DNA of 64,000 nt from assembly GCA_020137815.1 (NCBI GenBank), contig CM035358.1:6804842-6868841 (forward strand). The letters are read 5' to 3'. Under the pieces are notes generated by a model. That model saw nothing but the letters and a program-made list of their open reading frames with translations, was not told the origin of the DNA and searched no databases. Every line of letters begins with the position of its first letter. The first letter of the stretch is position 1. Below, one piece after another: positions 1 through 11,649 of this stretch. This stretch comes from Hormiphora californensis. Taxonomy: Eukaryota > Ctenophora > Tentaculata > Cydippida > Pleurobrachiidae. Made by a program: the position numbers and the translations under genes.

Positions 1-79
1 TAAGTTATAGGTTAACATGGTTAAGGGTTATATTATTTCTTATTTTCTGTCTCTAACCCCCCCCCCCACATTTTTTCAG

Positions 80-3000
80 GACTCCTTCAAACACATGGAG
101 GACGAGCTACACAACTCTCAGCAGCAGTACAGACAGTGCCTAGATGAGCTGGAGCAGTTCGAGAGGAAGATTCACGAACTGGAGAGAGATCTGGCTACCA
201 GCAAAGATAGCAACCACAAATATTCTCGTGATGTAAGTGATAAAGACAATGATATAAGTCGATCATAGCTAAGGTAGCTTTGGGATCTACTCATCTACTT
301 GTAGTAGCACTTATTCTAGAATCCATAACTTATGTAATCTCCCAACTCCCTTTAATTTACAGTGAGAAGGTCCGTATTATCTCCTCTCTCCTAGTTAAAG
401 TAACATTCTCTCTCTCCCGCAGCTAGAGGATCGAGAGCTGCTCATCTCCCAGCTAAAGCAGGAGCTGGATAGCAGTAATAACAAATATGTGGATGCTCAA
501 ATTGGGACAGCGAACCTGGAAAAAAGGTTGCATAACGCTGATAACGAAATCGCAGCTCTTAGCGAGCTGAAAAAGAGCAAAACTGTGCAGGTAAGATATT
601 GGAAAAAACTAAAAATTGAAATTTCGACGTAACATTTTCGCAAAACAGTATGTCCCATTCCCTCGGTAAACCGGTGTTCTGTGTTTTTAACGACCTTCAT
701 CCCTGATATTTAGCTAGAGAATCAAGAGACTCTTAATTAAAGTAACAATCTCTCTCTCCTAGTTAAAGTAACAATCTCACTCCTCCCCCAATTTAGCTGG
801 AGAATCAAGAGCGATCACAACGAGATACGGCAGCCAAGCTACAGGCAGCGCAGGGTACCCTCAAAAAACTGGAACTGGATCATGCTAAATTGCAGGCTAA
901 CCATCACCAACTAAAGAAGGAATTCCACCTGGTACGTGGATATCCACATCATTTTCAACCCTCTTCTTATCCACATTATTATCCACATGTCTCTCTGGTT
1001 TTCAGTGGATTGTTCATATATCTTCTCCCTGATCCTATATTTGTTTGAAATCTGAATTATATTAACCCACCCTCCTCACCCTCTGCTACATTACTAAACC
1101 CCTCTCCCTCCTCACCCTCTGCTACATTACTAAACCCCCCTCCTCACCCTCTACTACATTACTAAACCCCCCTCCTTCCCCACAGTATCGGGAGCACAGT
1201 AAGAACGCCCGTCACACCTCAGCTGGGGATCTAAAGTTAGCTCAAGAGAAACTGAAGAATAACTATGCGATGCTGGAACAGAGTGAGAGCGCCAATAAGG
1301 CCATACAGGGCGAGCTAAAGGTGGTTCAGGCGGAGAACAATGATTACAAGACCAAGGTACAAACTGGGTTTCTGTTATAGTAAGCTTTCTGTTACAGTGG
1401 AGTTTCTGTTATAGTGGGGTTTCTGTTATTGTGGTTACCATAGTTAACAGTAACTATGGTTACCAAGTTGCAATATCAACATATCCCTCTCTTACAGAAT
1501 GAGAAACTGGAGTTGACATGTCAGCGGAGACAGGAAGACCTCGAAAAGATCAGGACCCAGCACAGAGTATTGGAAGATGATCGAGATAAGCTGTCTATCA
1601 AGAATCAGGATTGTGACGGTCAACTTGCCGACTACAAGAAACGGTAAGATATTATGTTTACATTGCATTTCTGGGCTAAAATCCAAACCTGGGCCACCGA
1701 AACTGGCCTGTCCTTTGTTGACATCACCTGACACACTAACGATATATCGTTCCTATACTACTACCCGGTCATACCAGTTCTTTCCAGGTATCAGTTCTCT
1801 AACCGTACCCTCTTTCCAGGTATCAATTTGCTAACAACTTATTTCCAACCCAGGTATCAGTTTGCTAACAACTTATTTCCAACCCAGGTATCAGTTTGCT
1901 AACAACTTATTTCCAACCCAGGTATCAGTTTGCTAACAACTTATTTCCAACCCAGGTATCAGTTTGCTAACAACTTATTCCCAACCCAGGTATCAGTTTG
2001 CTAACAACTTATTTCCAACCCAGGTATCAGTTTGCTAACAACTTATTTCCAACCCAGGTATCAGTTTGCTAACAACTTATTTCCAACCCAGGTATCAGTT
2101 TGCTAACAACTTATTTCCAACCCAGGTATCAGTTTGCTAACAACTTATTTCCAACCCAGGTATCAGTTTGCTAACAACTTATTTCCAACCCAGGTATCAG
2201 TTTGCTAACAACTTATTTCCAACCCAGGTATCAGTTTGCTAACAACTTATTTCCAACCCAGGTATCAGTTTGCTAACAAGTTATTTCCAACCCAGGTATC
2301 AGTTTGCTAACAACTTATTTCCAACCCAGGTATCAGTTTGCTAACAACTTATTTCCAACCCAGGTATCAGTTTGCTAACAACTTATTTCCAACCCAGGTA
2401 TCAGTTTGCGATGGACGAGATAACAGCAGCCAATAAGCTGACGGAAGAACTCCGGGTAGAGATGATAACCACACAGGAGAAAATTAAAAAGTACAGCATG
2501 CAGATGGAGGAGAGGGAGGCGAGTATTAAACAGCTCAAGGGGAGGTTGTTGAGGAGCGAGGAGGACCATTTCAAAACTTTAGAAGAGGTAATTTTTGATT
2601 GAATTGTTCGTAGTTTCTTTTTATTCTGGAGCATTTTTAAAATGGTGGAATATTCTTTTATTGAGATCGATTGGACTGATTTACATGGGTTCATTTTTGG
2701 ACCATGTTTTCAAGTACCAGTTCTCCTTATCAAGGATTAGTGACGGGAGTGCCCCCCCCCCCCCCAATGCTTTCACTTAAAATAAAACTCTCCCTCTCCT
2801 AGAGTGCGACTAAAGACGAGCTCGTTCGGAAGTTAAAAAACCAACTGAACCAAGCGGAACAACTCTCAGACAAACTGACTGACGAGGTACGGAACATCAG
2901 ACCACTACGGTCGAGTAGCCCTATAAAGGGCGAAGATGCGAAACAGAAAAACAGATACCTTCGTGATCTCGATCTGTATAGGAATCGATTTTCCTGAGAT

Positions 3001-6000
3001 TTATCAGACATAATATATGAACTGCCTTAAGAGAGACAGAAAGAGAAAGAGAGAGGCCCAGATTTATACGTGATATATTATATGACATGATTTCTATGCA
3101 GCATTCAGGAACCACATTCTCTCTAGGTGTGGTTCTTATAGACCCCATTAATTGACCGTTAATTGACCGTTAATTGATCTCTAACTACTATATATCTGCA
3201 TGTGTACAGTGTACAGAATTAACGACAATGATTATACATGTGCGTGTGTTTGTATAAAAATGCTGGCCCTAATTCCGGCACAGGGTCTATGACTTTGTAA
3301 GGCGAGGCGAGGAAGTTTCGCCCTACAAAATATACTGTCTGGCGGTGCCGACCCCATTTGAGAATCAAAATGGGGTCTGGCGGCGCCCTACAAAATGTGA
3401 TGATTTGTATGTGTGTGTGTTTGTGTTATATCCAGATTTGAAGGTTACATTTATTTTGTGTGAACATTAGACCCACATTCTTTTATTAACAAGCTTAAGA
3501 AAAGTAGTTTTAATAAAGTACTTAGTATGATTGCCCTATTATATCTCCAGATAAACCGCTGTGCTGATGCCGCTGTCGCCCGCCCAGTCCGAAATATGTG
3601 TTTAGCATTTCAAATCGCTTTAATTTGAGTTCCTGACACCGGGTTTCTGTCACAGTTGTTTCTGTCACAGTTGTTTCTGTCACAGTTGTTTCTGTCACAG
3701 TTGTTTCTGTCACAGTTGTTTCTGTCACAGTTGTTTCTGTCACAGTTGTTTCTGTCACAGTTTCTCGGGTTCAGGAATTCGATTTTAATTGAATTGAAAT
3801 GTTTGTATAGCTATGCAGAGATGATATGTAACCTTCAAGAGTATCACTGTGTCGTGTCGTTTAGAGCTGGGCCTCTCTCTCTTTATCTTTCTATCTCTTT
3901 TTGTATCAGTAGGGCAATCATATTTATATTGTGTACTTTTGTATGTTTATTTTCATCACACCCCTGACCCTGTCCCCCTCAACTACTGCACTTATTCACC
4001 TAACGATCACCCCGTCCCCAACTGTATGGCGGCGCCATACCCCATTTGATTCTGCGCTCAGATGGGTCGCGGCGCCAGACAGGTCCCCAAGAACACTCAT
4101 TCAAGCAGCTACTGAAACCTCGGGAACTTCAAGCCCCAGTACCATGATACATCTTCCCCGGCCTCCCCCATGAGACCATTATACACCCCTCACCCCCTCC
4201 CGGCTCCCCCATGACACCATTATACACCCCTCCCCCCTCCCCCAATTACTTGACCCTATTCTCTGACACACACACAGAATAAAGAGAAAGAAGACCAGTT
4301 GGGTGATCAAGAGAAGAAGATCGAAGCAGTGGTGACTGACAACACCCATCTCACATCTCAGGTATGTACCTGATCCCCCCTAAATTCCTCTCCGGGTCCC
4401 CCAGTAGAAATGGGTTCCTTTTACCCACGTTGATACCCGGGGTATTAGCCCACTTATCTCGAGAAACAGAACTTGAACCCTCCACTTTCTTTGAGAAATT
4501 TACTCCTTCAGCTCCCTCAGAAACTAGAAAACTTACTACTCCCCTCTCAGCTCTATTTTTGAAAAAAAATCTAACTCCTTCCTCCCTCCCTCCAGGTTGA
4601 GAAGCAAGAGGAATTGTTACAGCACATGGATAAGGAACTGCAGGAGCTACACAGGACCCACAAAGCCTCAATTGACGATATGGAAACACTGGTTAGAAAA
4701 TGATCCCTTTTTTAGAAAAATAATCCCTTTTTGTGATGTAACTTACATTGAGAACCACTCTCTCCCCCAGAATCTCTCCCCTTAGTAAATGTAACAATCT
4801 CTCTCCCCCAGAATCTCTCTCCCCTTAGTAAATGTAACAATCTCTCTCCCCCAGAATCGCTCTCCCCTTAGTAAATGTAACAATCTCTCTTCCCCAGAAT
4901 CTCTCTCCCCTTAGTTAATGTAACAATCTCTCTCCCCCAGAAAGAGAAGAAGGCCCACCTGGAGGGCCGTATTGACGAGCTCAGTAGCAAGCTTGGCGAC
5001 TGTCTAGGGACCATAAAGAAGAAAGATGACAACATTACAGAGCTGCAGAGCAAGTCACGTGACCTGAAGAAGCTTGTAGCAGCCAATCAGCATGAAGCCG
5101 AGGCTAAATCAAGTCAACTTGAGGCCAAAATAAAGTAGGTTTTGGGTAAATATTCACTTATCTTTGATCATTAGTTTTTGAGTAGGTACTAGGTATTGAG
5201 TGGACAGTGTCATAACACTGTGACGTAACATGTTATTGAGATGTCACCTATCATATAACACTCCTCATCAGGGCTGTTGATGGACGACACAAGAACGCGG
5301 TGGGAGAGGTTGCAAAACAGGTGGAACAATTGAGGAACACTGAACGGGCCCTAGCCGAGAGTGAGGAAAAGAGGAGTATCACTGAGAAGAGTTTGAGGAT
5401 CAGTGAAACAACCCTGGATGCTCTGAAGTAAGTTTGATGCCATTTTGATCTTGTTTTGATTCCTAACAGTTCTATCCCAATTCCTAAGATTCGGATATTA
5501 CAATGTATGTATATTTTCGCCTTCCCCCTCTGCGGGGTCAGCAAGCGGCCGGCCATTTGCATACCATGATCGAATATCTATCCCTAATTTCCAATTTCCA
5601 CCCCTAATAACAGTCTCTAATTTCCGTCCCTACTCCCTAATCTCCATCCCTAATTGTGTACCTCCCCCACAGGGGTGAGATAACAATGTTACAATCCCGG
5701 ATAACATCCCTGACTGAAGAGCTAGACGAGAAAAACACCCGAATCACACAACTTCACAGCGAGCTGAGCGAGGCAAATGATAAACACAGACGAGCCATCA
5801 GCGAGGTAGGGATCCTACTAGGATCTGTCTAGCGGCGCCATACCCCAATTTGACAGTGCGCTCAGATGGGGTCGGCGGCGCCAGACAGACTAGGATAGTA
5901 TTCGGGCGCCCGAATTTGTCCGATTTTGTCGTCTAGACCGTGATCCGAGTTTAGAGATTCCGTAAAAACGTTTCATTTCGTATCTTGCTCATGTACTAAC

Positions 6001-7556
6001 CCCCTCTCTTTTTCAGGTGACGTCCTGTGAAGAAGCAGTCGCCCAGATGAAATCAGATATCCATACCAAGAGCAGGATGCGACAGGAGGAAATGGCAAAA
6101 CTCCGAACTCAACTGAGCTCCAGTGAGAAACAGCAATGTGAGACGGAGGAAGCACTCCGAACAGATCGGACCAAGATTCTAAAACTCCAGGAGGCGCTGG
6201 AACGAAACCTGGCAGATTTGAAGGAGAAGGAACAGGTGCTGACTAAACAGAATGAAATTATGGAAGCAATGGAGAGAGCTAACACTCATCTCAACGAGGA
6301 GTGTGTGAGGAATAAAGAGAAACTAGCTCACAACCAGGGAAGGTTATCTCGTGCTGGCGATGACGTAACAGGGATGAAGGAGCAGTTGAGGGCAGCGGTA
6401 CACAAAGGAAAGCTTGCGGAGGAGGAGGTCGGGACGATGCGGAAGGCGCTGAGTGAGGCGCGTGATACAATAACGCGGATCACGCGTGATAGTGAGTCTA
6501 TGACGTGTAAAAGTAACGCGTGGATGCAGGGTAAGGCTGAGGAGATCAACACGTTACAGGAGAAGTTGAGGGAGGCAAATAGGGTGGCGGGTAGTCTGAG
6601 GAATGAGAAGAAGAGCTTGATTGAAGCGACAGATTTGTTGCAGTCGACTAACCAACAACTCAAAGCAAACTTAGGTTAGTCCACACACTTTCTAGCTATT
6701 ACCGAGCACTGAGTTGAGATTCAACTCGTTGTCACTTCTTCAAATTTGATATCCTCTACAGCAGTCAGCAGTCAGCAATCTCCCAGCTTCTTGAAACTTT
6801 GCACCACTCCTTTCCACAGCCCCCCACTGAACCTCCCTTCCCCTCTTGTCCCCTTACTAAACCTCCCTTCCCTTGTTACCCCCACTGAACCTCGGCCTCC
6901 CATCCCTTCCCTTCAGAAACCCAGAAGATAGAGATGGAGAGGTATAACCAGCTGCAAGTGCGATCTACTCAACAGGAGGGCTTTATTGAACAATTGGAGG
7001 CAAGGCTCGCCAAGCACGGCATGTCCAAATCTGACCAAGATAGGGAGATTGCTAAACAAATGGGGGTCATTAGGGACCTACATAATCGTCTCCAGTCCCA
7101 CATGGACACGATGCAGGACCTCAATCGACAGGTAAACAGCTGATTATGCTACATTTGTACACTGTACAGTGTGTACACTCAATGTATATAGTATACACTC
7201 AATGTATAGTATACATTCAATTATGTACACTGTACATGTAGCATATCGTGTACATTATTACAGTTTTTGTGTAGGTTTGATGTTTCAATACACGTCAGAA
7301 CTGAGATAATTACAGAACATTCATTACCAAGAAGGGACACACGTCACACTTAAAGTTGGCAATTAACATTTATCAATTTCCTTTTTACTGACCCCTCAAT
7401 ATTTTTCAGTTATCCACATTGAATCAAGAAAACTACAGACTAAAATCGGCTCTTGAGAAGGAGTCAATTCTGCGGCGGTCGTTGGAGGATGATATGCAAA
7501 CCCTCAGAGACGATATTCCTTCACGGCATTCCAGACCGGCTGGAAAAAGCAGATAA
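80..7556 (+). CDS. long coiled-coil protein, 3' part of gene (15 exons)
   Basis: Exons by reading frame and GT-AG borders: 80-232, 423-590, 797-931, 1186-1356, 1498-1643, 2398-2587, 2803-2886, 4278-4361, 4596-4691, 4941-5134, 5272-5427, 5673-5805, 6017-6674, 6917-7131, 7410-7556 (TAA). All phases join without a stop, giving about 909 residues. The gene begins upstream of the window, because the first exon follows an acceptor (TTTTTTCAG). The product is almost wholly charged, Glu/Lys/Gln/Leu-rich and nearly free of proline and glycine: one long alpha-helical coiled coil ending in a short basic tail (DIPSRHSRPAGKSR). No enzymatic or membrane segment is visible. Such proteins are often centrosomal, ciliary or myosin-tail-like scaffolds, but I do not recognise the family and assign no function. 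Exons 423 and 797 both open with a L-E-(D/N)-(R/Q)-E heptad, as expected from exon duplication. Several introns carry tandem repeats over their 3' ends. Confidence 0.85.
233..422 (+). other. intron with shared 3' acceptor module
   Basis: GTAAGT donor at 233. The last 30 nt (about 393-422) contain a TAGTTAAAGTAACA-type segment followed by a CT tract and CAG. Nearly the same module ends the introns at 591-796 and 4692-4940. Confidence 0.7.
711..796 (+). repeat. duplicated 3' splice site with copied exon start
   Basis: ATTTAG followed by a 15-nt near copy of the start of exon 797-931 occurs at 711-728, then the acceptor-module segment twice (about 738-764 and 762-796) before the real exon. The copied exon start runs into TAA within 30 nt, so it looks non-functional. 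Confidence 0.7.
1067..1185 (+). repeat. AG-free branch-point/pyrimidine array before exon 1186
   Basis: Three copies of a ~35-bp unit containing TACATTACTAAAC followed by CCCCTCC-type pyrimidines. TACTAAAC resembles a branch-point consensus. I see no AG dinucleotide from the first unit until the CACAG acceptor at 1181-1185. Confidence 0.7.
1788..2409 (+). repeat. 34-bp minisatellite spanning a 3' splice site
   Basis: The 12-nt exon start GTATCAGTTTGC of exon 2398-2587 recurs every 34 bp from 1854 to 2398 (17 occurrences, exact spacing), preceded by variants at 1788 and 1820. Each unit holds a CTAAC branch-point-like motif, a pyrimidine tract, CCAACCCAG and the exon start, giving about 19 tandem acceptors. 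The last one is the only one that continues into open coding sequence. Confidence 0.92.
3336..3390. mobile_element. GGCGGCGCC inverted-repeat mini-element, copy 1
   Basis: A short palindrome with arms GTCTGGCGG(T/C)G(C)C and CCCCATTT around a small loop, flanked on both sides by CTACAAAAT. Related palindromes occur at about 4021-4090 and 5826-5893, so this is a dispersed family. Class unknown. Confidence 0.5.
3644..3763 (+). repeat. 15-bp tandem repeat, 8 units
   Basis: Eight units of TTTCTGTCACAGTTG. Because 15 is a multiple of 3, both strands stay open (FLSQL / TVTET repeats), but it lies inside an intron. Each unit resembles a weak pyrimidine-CAG acceptor. Confidence 0.9.
4021..4090. mobile_element. 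GGCGGCGCC inverted-repeat mini-element, copy 2
   Basis: ATGGCGGCGCCATACCCC and its near inverse (GATGGGTCGCGGCGCCAGAC) surround TTTGATTCTGCG. It shares sequence with the copy at 5826-5893. Confidence 0.5.
4741..4940 (+). repeat. 43-bp array of 3' splice acceptor modules
   Basis: Candidate CCCCAG acceptors end at 4770, 4811, 4854, 4897 and 4940 (spacing 41, 43, 43, 43). Each is preceded by TTAGTAAATGTAACAATCTC-type sequence. Only the last leads into the open exon at 4941. Use of the 4897 acceptor would read into TAA after six codons. Confidence 0.85.
5826..5893. mobile_element. GGCGGCGCC inverted-repeat mini-element, copy 3
   Basis: CTGTCTAGCGGCGCCATACC and GGCGGCGCCAGACAG form the arms of a palindrome just downstream of the donor at 5806. 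Same family as 3336-3390 and 4021-4090. Confidence 0.5.
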
Positions 7557-8002
7557 AACTTATTGACCCCCGGCACCCCCCCCCCCCCCTCAAAAACAGT
7601 GCTCCTTTTTGACTTTGGGACCCTTTTTTCCACAGTTTTTCTATTTGTGCTGCACTTCAATGGTCAAGTACTGGTTGCTTGTACAAGTCAGCAGGACTGT
7701 CTACAAAGTGTGGCTTGTTTTACTTCTAGTTAAGCCCCTGTTTAGATTAATTAGCCTGTAATATAACTTATATTTTTAGTTTGCTGTGCAGCATTGGGAA
7801 TAAGCTTGCTGCTATTTTTTGCAGACAATTTAGATGACAAACAAAAAGACCTGTATTTATTATTTTAGTTTTACTACTTTTAGTTATGTATATAGCGTGT
7901 GAAGTGTATCATGTTATCAGTTATGTATTTATTTTGTATCAAACTATATCATTTGCACAAACAAAAACAGTCCATTTGATTTTGATTAAGGGTCACCACT
8001 GG

Positions 8003-8036
8003 TGTGTGGTGACTGGTGAGTCACCAGTCACCACAC
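8003..8036. repeat. perfect short hairpin
   Basis: GTGTGGTGACTGGTGA and its exact inverse complement are separated by a single base. Confidence 0.8.
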
Positions 8037-8037
8037 G

Positions 8038-8179
8038 GCACACACCAACGTTAAAATTAGCGCGAGATCGTTCGCGTTACTTTTAGTAGTAAGTATGGCC
8101 ATGGGGTGATCAGACATTTTAACGGCCGCTGGTGTGTGCGGCGTTAAAATTTTAATTTTAACGTTGGTGCAGTGTGTGC
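8038..8179. mobile_element. 142-bp MITE-like element
   Basis: Terminal inverted repeats of about 22 bp (GCACACACCAACGTTAAAAT at the left, inverse complement with small indels at the right). No coding capacity. Family unknown. Confidence 0.5.
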
Positions 8180-8330
8180 TTGGAAATGGAATCCTGGCCT
8201 AATTGTTTTGATTATCCTCCCCAAATTTGATAAACAAACGGGGTCTGGTGACGCCAGAAGGACTCAATTGAGTCTATGACCATGATAAATAAATTAAATA
8301 AATAATAAAATAAAAATTAACAAGGACGTC

Positions 8331-9407
8331 AGTTTTTGCACGCGCAAATTTATTTATTGGATGTCATATGATTTGCGCGGCGGAAGATTTTGATCGCGCG
8401 CGCGTGTTTTTGTGTCTTCAAACTTTTTGTGCGTGATTTTTCACCTGGCTTTGCACTTTTCTCACAGCCTCGTGAGTGCAAGTGTCGATGGACACTGGTC
8501 CCAGCAGTCACACTGGTACAGTTTCATTTGCTACGCGAAGCATTTCTTGGATCATAATTTCTTGGCATACAGGAGCTTTTGTCAGCAAAGCCAATTCTTT
8601 GGAATGTCAGGGGTGCCGGGTGGGCTTCGCAAGTCGCATCGGCAGCGATGAAAGTTGAAACCGGACAGATGTGAGCTGCTGTAGACAAGGGCGGCGTAGC
8701 GAGTCGAATGAAGATCTGAAAAAACCTGTTGGATAAGCCAAAGATTAAGCTCTGTGAAACATGCGTGAAATTGTTGACTCACGCGAAGTTAAATTCTACA
8801 CAGCTTAAGAAAGAACTACTTTTCCGCTTGCGGTTTTAAACTTCCATGTATGCATAAATTACCTGCTGTTTGTTAGAAGGTGAATGTCTTGGCAAAACAG
8901 TTTTGGCATCCATGCAATTGGAGTTCCAACTTGAAGTTTCTACAGAAACAGGTCTGACAAATGTGTCCCGACCGTCGGGACCCGACGTGCATAATGCGAG
9001 GAGCATGCAACACTCACATTTTCCTCAAACATTGGTCATTGGTGCGCCGTCATATAAGCCGCCCGCATAAGGCATTTCCTACGAAGTGGTCTACGACGCA
9101 GTCTGCTTACATAGATTTCTTTAGTTTTCGTGTGTCTTGGACGTCATGAACCGTGCTGTGGCCTGTGTGGGCGACCAATATGACAGAGCTCCACTGAAAG
9201 GCGGTTTCAACGATGGAATCTCTCAGTTTAGAGCTCTAGAGTGATATAATTTGATCGTTTTGGAGACATTTCGAAATGGTTCGCTAGACACACAAGTGAT
9301 GCAGCGCAGAACGTAAAATACATTTTACACTGCATATAACTCAAATGTGTGACGGAGCACGTCCTATAAGGCGCCCTTATGTCTTATAATTATGCCTTAA
9401 TTTTATA
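8331..9407. other. no supported gene
   Basis: Mixed-composition sequence with short open frames only and no splice-consistent coding. It might include old transposon sequence, but I recognise nothing. Confidence 0.4.
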
Positions 9408-10969
9408 TACAAGGTGGGCCACGGATTGTTGGTCATGGTTAGCGAGGTGGTGCGTCAAAACGGTGATAGTTGTGAGAATAAAAATTATGGGAGCACTCTG
9501 GATCAATTCCTTGGTAACTTTTTCCATAATTTTTTGTCAAAAATTCGAAAATTCATTTTTCATTCCTTCATTCATTTCTCGTTCATTCATGATGTGAGCA
9601 TCCTAATTTTCCATCATTATGCTATTTTTCTTTGGCTTGAGTTTATCTTTCCAATGAACACCATGAAATTGAAGCACCAGGTCACTCAGCAGTTGAGAAA
9701 ATGTTCATGCATGATTTTGGCTCTTTTTGCGACTTTCAAACAGCTGTATCACAGCTACCTTTCGTTCAATCTTCTTAAAACTTTGGGAAAACATTAGATA
9801 AGCAAAGATCTTTGCTCACAAGAAAAATCAAGGCCAAAGGTCAAAGTTCATTTTTCATTTTTGTTAGTTCATTCCGTTCATTCAGGAACCAACATCCCTA
9901 AAGTGATGAAAAGGTTTGGGTTTTGTTTGGCCCATGTCCTGCAATGACAGAGAGGTGTAATAGCGTGTTTCCGGGCTAGTTTGTGGGTGTCCATGTGATC
10001 ATGATGATATCTGACACCTTTTCTGAGCCATGATTAAGGGATTTTCTCAAATTCAAGCATGTAACTTGGTTTTTCTGCGATTAGTACCGTGCAGCAATGT
10101 TATGAGATCTCATAACACCTCAAAAATGATGATTAGCTCAATGAAATGAGTTGATTTATGATTGAAAAGATTAAAACCGATGTCAAATTGAACGAAACGA
10201 ACAATTACATCATAAATCAACTCATTTCATTGAGCTAATCATTATTTTTGAGGTGTTATGAGATCTCATAACATTGCTGCACGGTACTAATCGCAGAAAA
10301 ACCAAGTTACATGCTTGAATTTGAGAAAATCCCTTAATCATGGCTCAGAAAAGGTGTCAGATATCATCATGATCACATGTACACCCACAAACTAGCCCGG
10401 AAACACGCTATTACAGCTCTCTGTCATTGCAGGACATGGGCCAAATAAAACCCAAACCTTTTCATCACTTTAGGGATGTTGGTTCCTGAATGAACGGAAT
10501 GAACTAACAAAAACGAAAAATGAACTTTGGCCTTTGGCCTTCATTTTTCTTGTGAGCAAAGATCTTTGCTTATCCAATGTTTTCCCAAAGTTTTAAGAAG
10601 ATTGAACGAAAGGTAGCCGTGATACATCTGTTTGAAAGTCGCAAAAAGAGCCAAAATCATGCATGAACATTTTCTCAACTGCTGAGTGACCTGGTGCTTC
10701 AATTTCATTTTCATGGTGCTCATTGGAAAGATAAACTCAAGCCAAAGAAAAATAGCATAATGATGGAAAATTAGGATGCTCACATCATGAATGAACGAGA
10801 AATGAATGAAGGAATGAAAAATGAATTTTCGAATTTTTGACAAAAAATTATGGAAAAAGTTACCAAGGAATTGATCCAAAGTGCTCCCATAATTTTTATT
10901 CTCACAACTATCACCGTTTTGACGCACCACCGCGCTAACCATGACCAACAATCCGTGGCCCACCTTGTA
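9408..10969. mobile_element. 1.56-kb palindromic (fold-back) element flanked by TA
   Basis: The left arm begins CAAGGTGGGCCACGGATTG at 9410 and the right arm is its inverse complement ending at 10967, with TA on both sides (possible TA target duplication). Arms of about 750 bp pair with few mismatches around a ~46-bp centre at 10163-10208. The 127- and 145-codon frames in the two arms are mirror images of each other and match no protein I know. Confidence 0.8.
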
Positions 10970-11430
10970 CTTGGTCACTAAAATTATATTGTATTTATGA
11001 CATTATATGATTTTATGTACGTAGATCACAATGAATAAATAAATACGGTTCGCGTCAAGCCTGTTATGATTTTTTTGGTTCAAGTGAATTGTACATGTAG
11101 TATTTGACACGCTTGAGGCCTCACTGCATTGAGTTTTATGGAAGCGTGCAACAAAATAGGTTGTTTTGTTCAAACGGGGGGGGGGGGGGGGGGGGGTTGG
11201 AACAAGGCAACAAAATGGCGCCTGTGCCCTACATCGTGCGGCTCTATTCTTATGCACACACTCTTTATGCTCCTAGGAGACGAGGTATTAACCGAGGGAA
11301 GTCCATTTAAGGATAAATCGACTATACAATCCGTCCCCTATGGCTGCCAAGTTGAGACAGAGAAAGAATGCTCCTGAAATGATTTCCATTTCTCTCAGGG
11401 TGGAGTGTCTCTTATATATTCTCGTTTCTT
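10970..11430. other. intergenic, with a 21-nt poly(G) run
   Basis: No gene evident. A run of 21 G lies at 11176-11196. Confidence 0.5.
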
Positions 11431-11555
11431 CTTAACTACTATCCTTCCTCTCTCTCTCTCCTTTCTATCTCTATCCTTCCTCTCTCTCTCTCTCTTCTCT
11501 TCTATCTCTCTCCTTTCTATCTCTATCCTTTCTCTCTATCTCTCCTTCCCCTCTC

Positions 11556-11620
<65 letters not shown>
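11430..11620 (+). repeat. CT microsatellite
   Basis: Imperfect CT-rich sequence becoming near-perfect (CT)n at about 11563-11617. Confidence 0.9.
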
Positions 11621-11621
<1 letters not shown>

Positions 11622-11649
11622 TTATTTTTTCCACTCTCTTCCTCTAGGT

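Larger units (their letters stand above)
2887..4277 (+). other. 1.4-kb intron with small repeats
   Basis: Intron between exons 2803-2886 and 4278-4361. It contains two GGCGGCGCC-type inverted-repeat elements (about 3336-3390 and 4021-4090), a 15-bp tandem repeat at 3644-3763, and a C-rich direct repeat near 4150-4250 just before the acceptor. No additional exon is evident. Confidence 0.7.
7557..8330 (+). other. 3' untranslated and downstream region of the coiled-coil gene
   Basis: No further coding sequence. A T-rich stretch leads to a cluster of AATAAA-like hexamers at about 8284-8315, which could serve as polyadenylation signals. It contains the hairpin at 8038-8179. Confidence 0.5.

Noticed and set aside
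3522-3967. FLSQL / TVTET repeat peptides
   Set aside because: A 15-bp tandem repeat inside a clear intron.
9414-10978. 127- and 145-codon frames as a transposon protein
   Set aside because: They are mirror images of one palindrome, differ by indels and match nothing I recognise.
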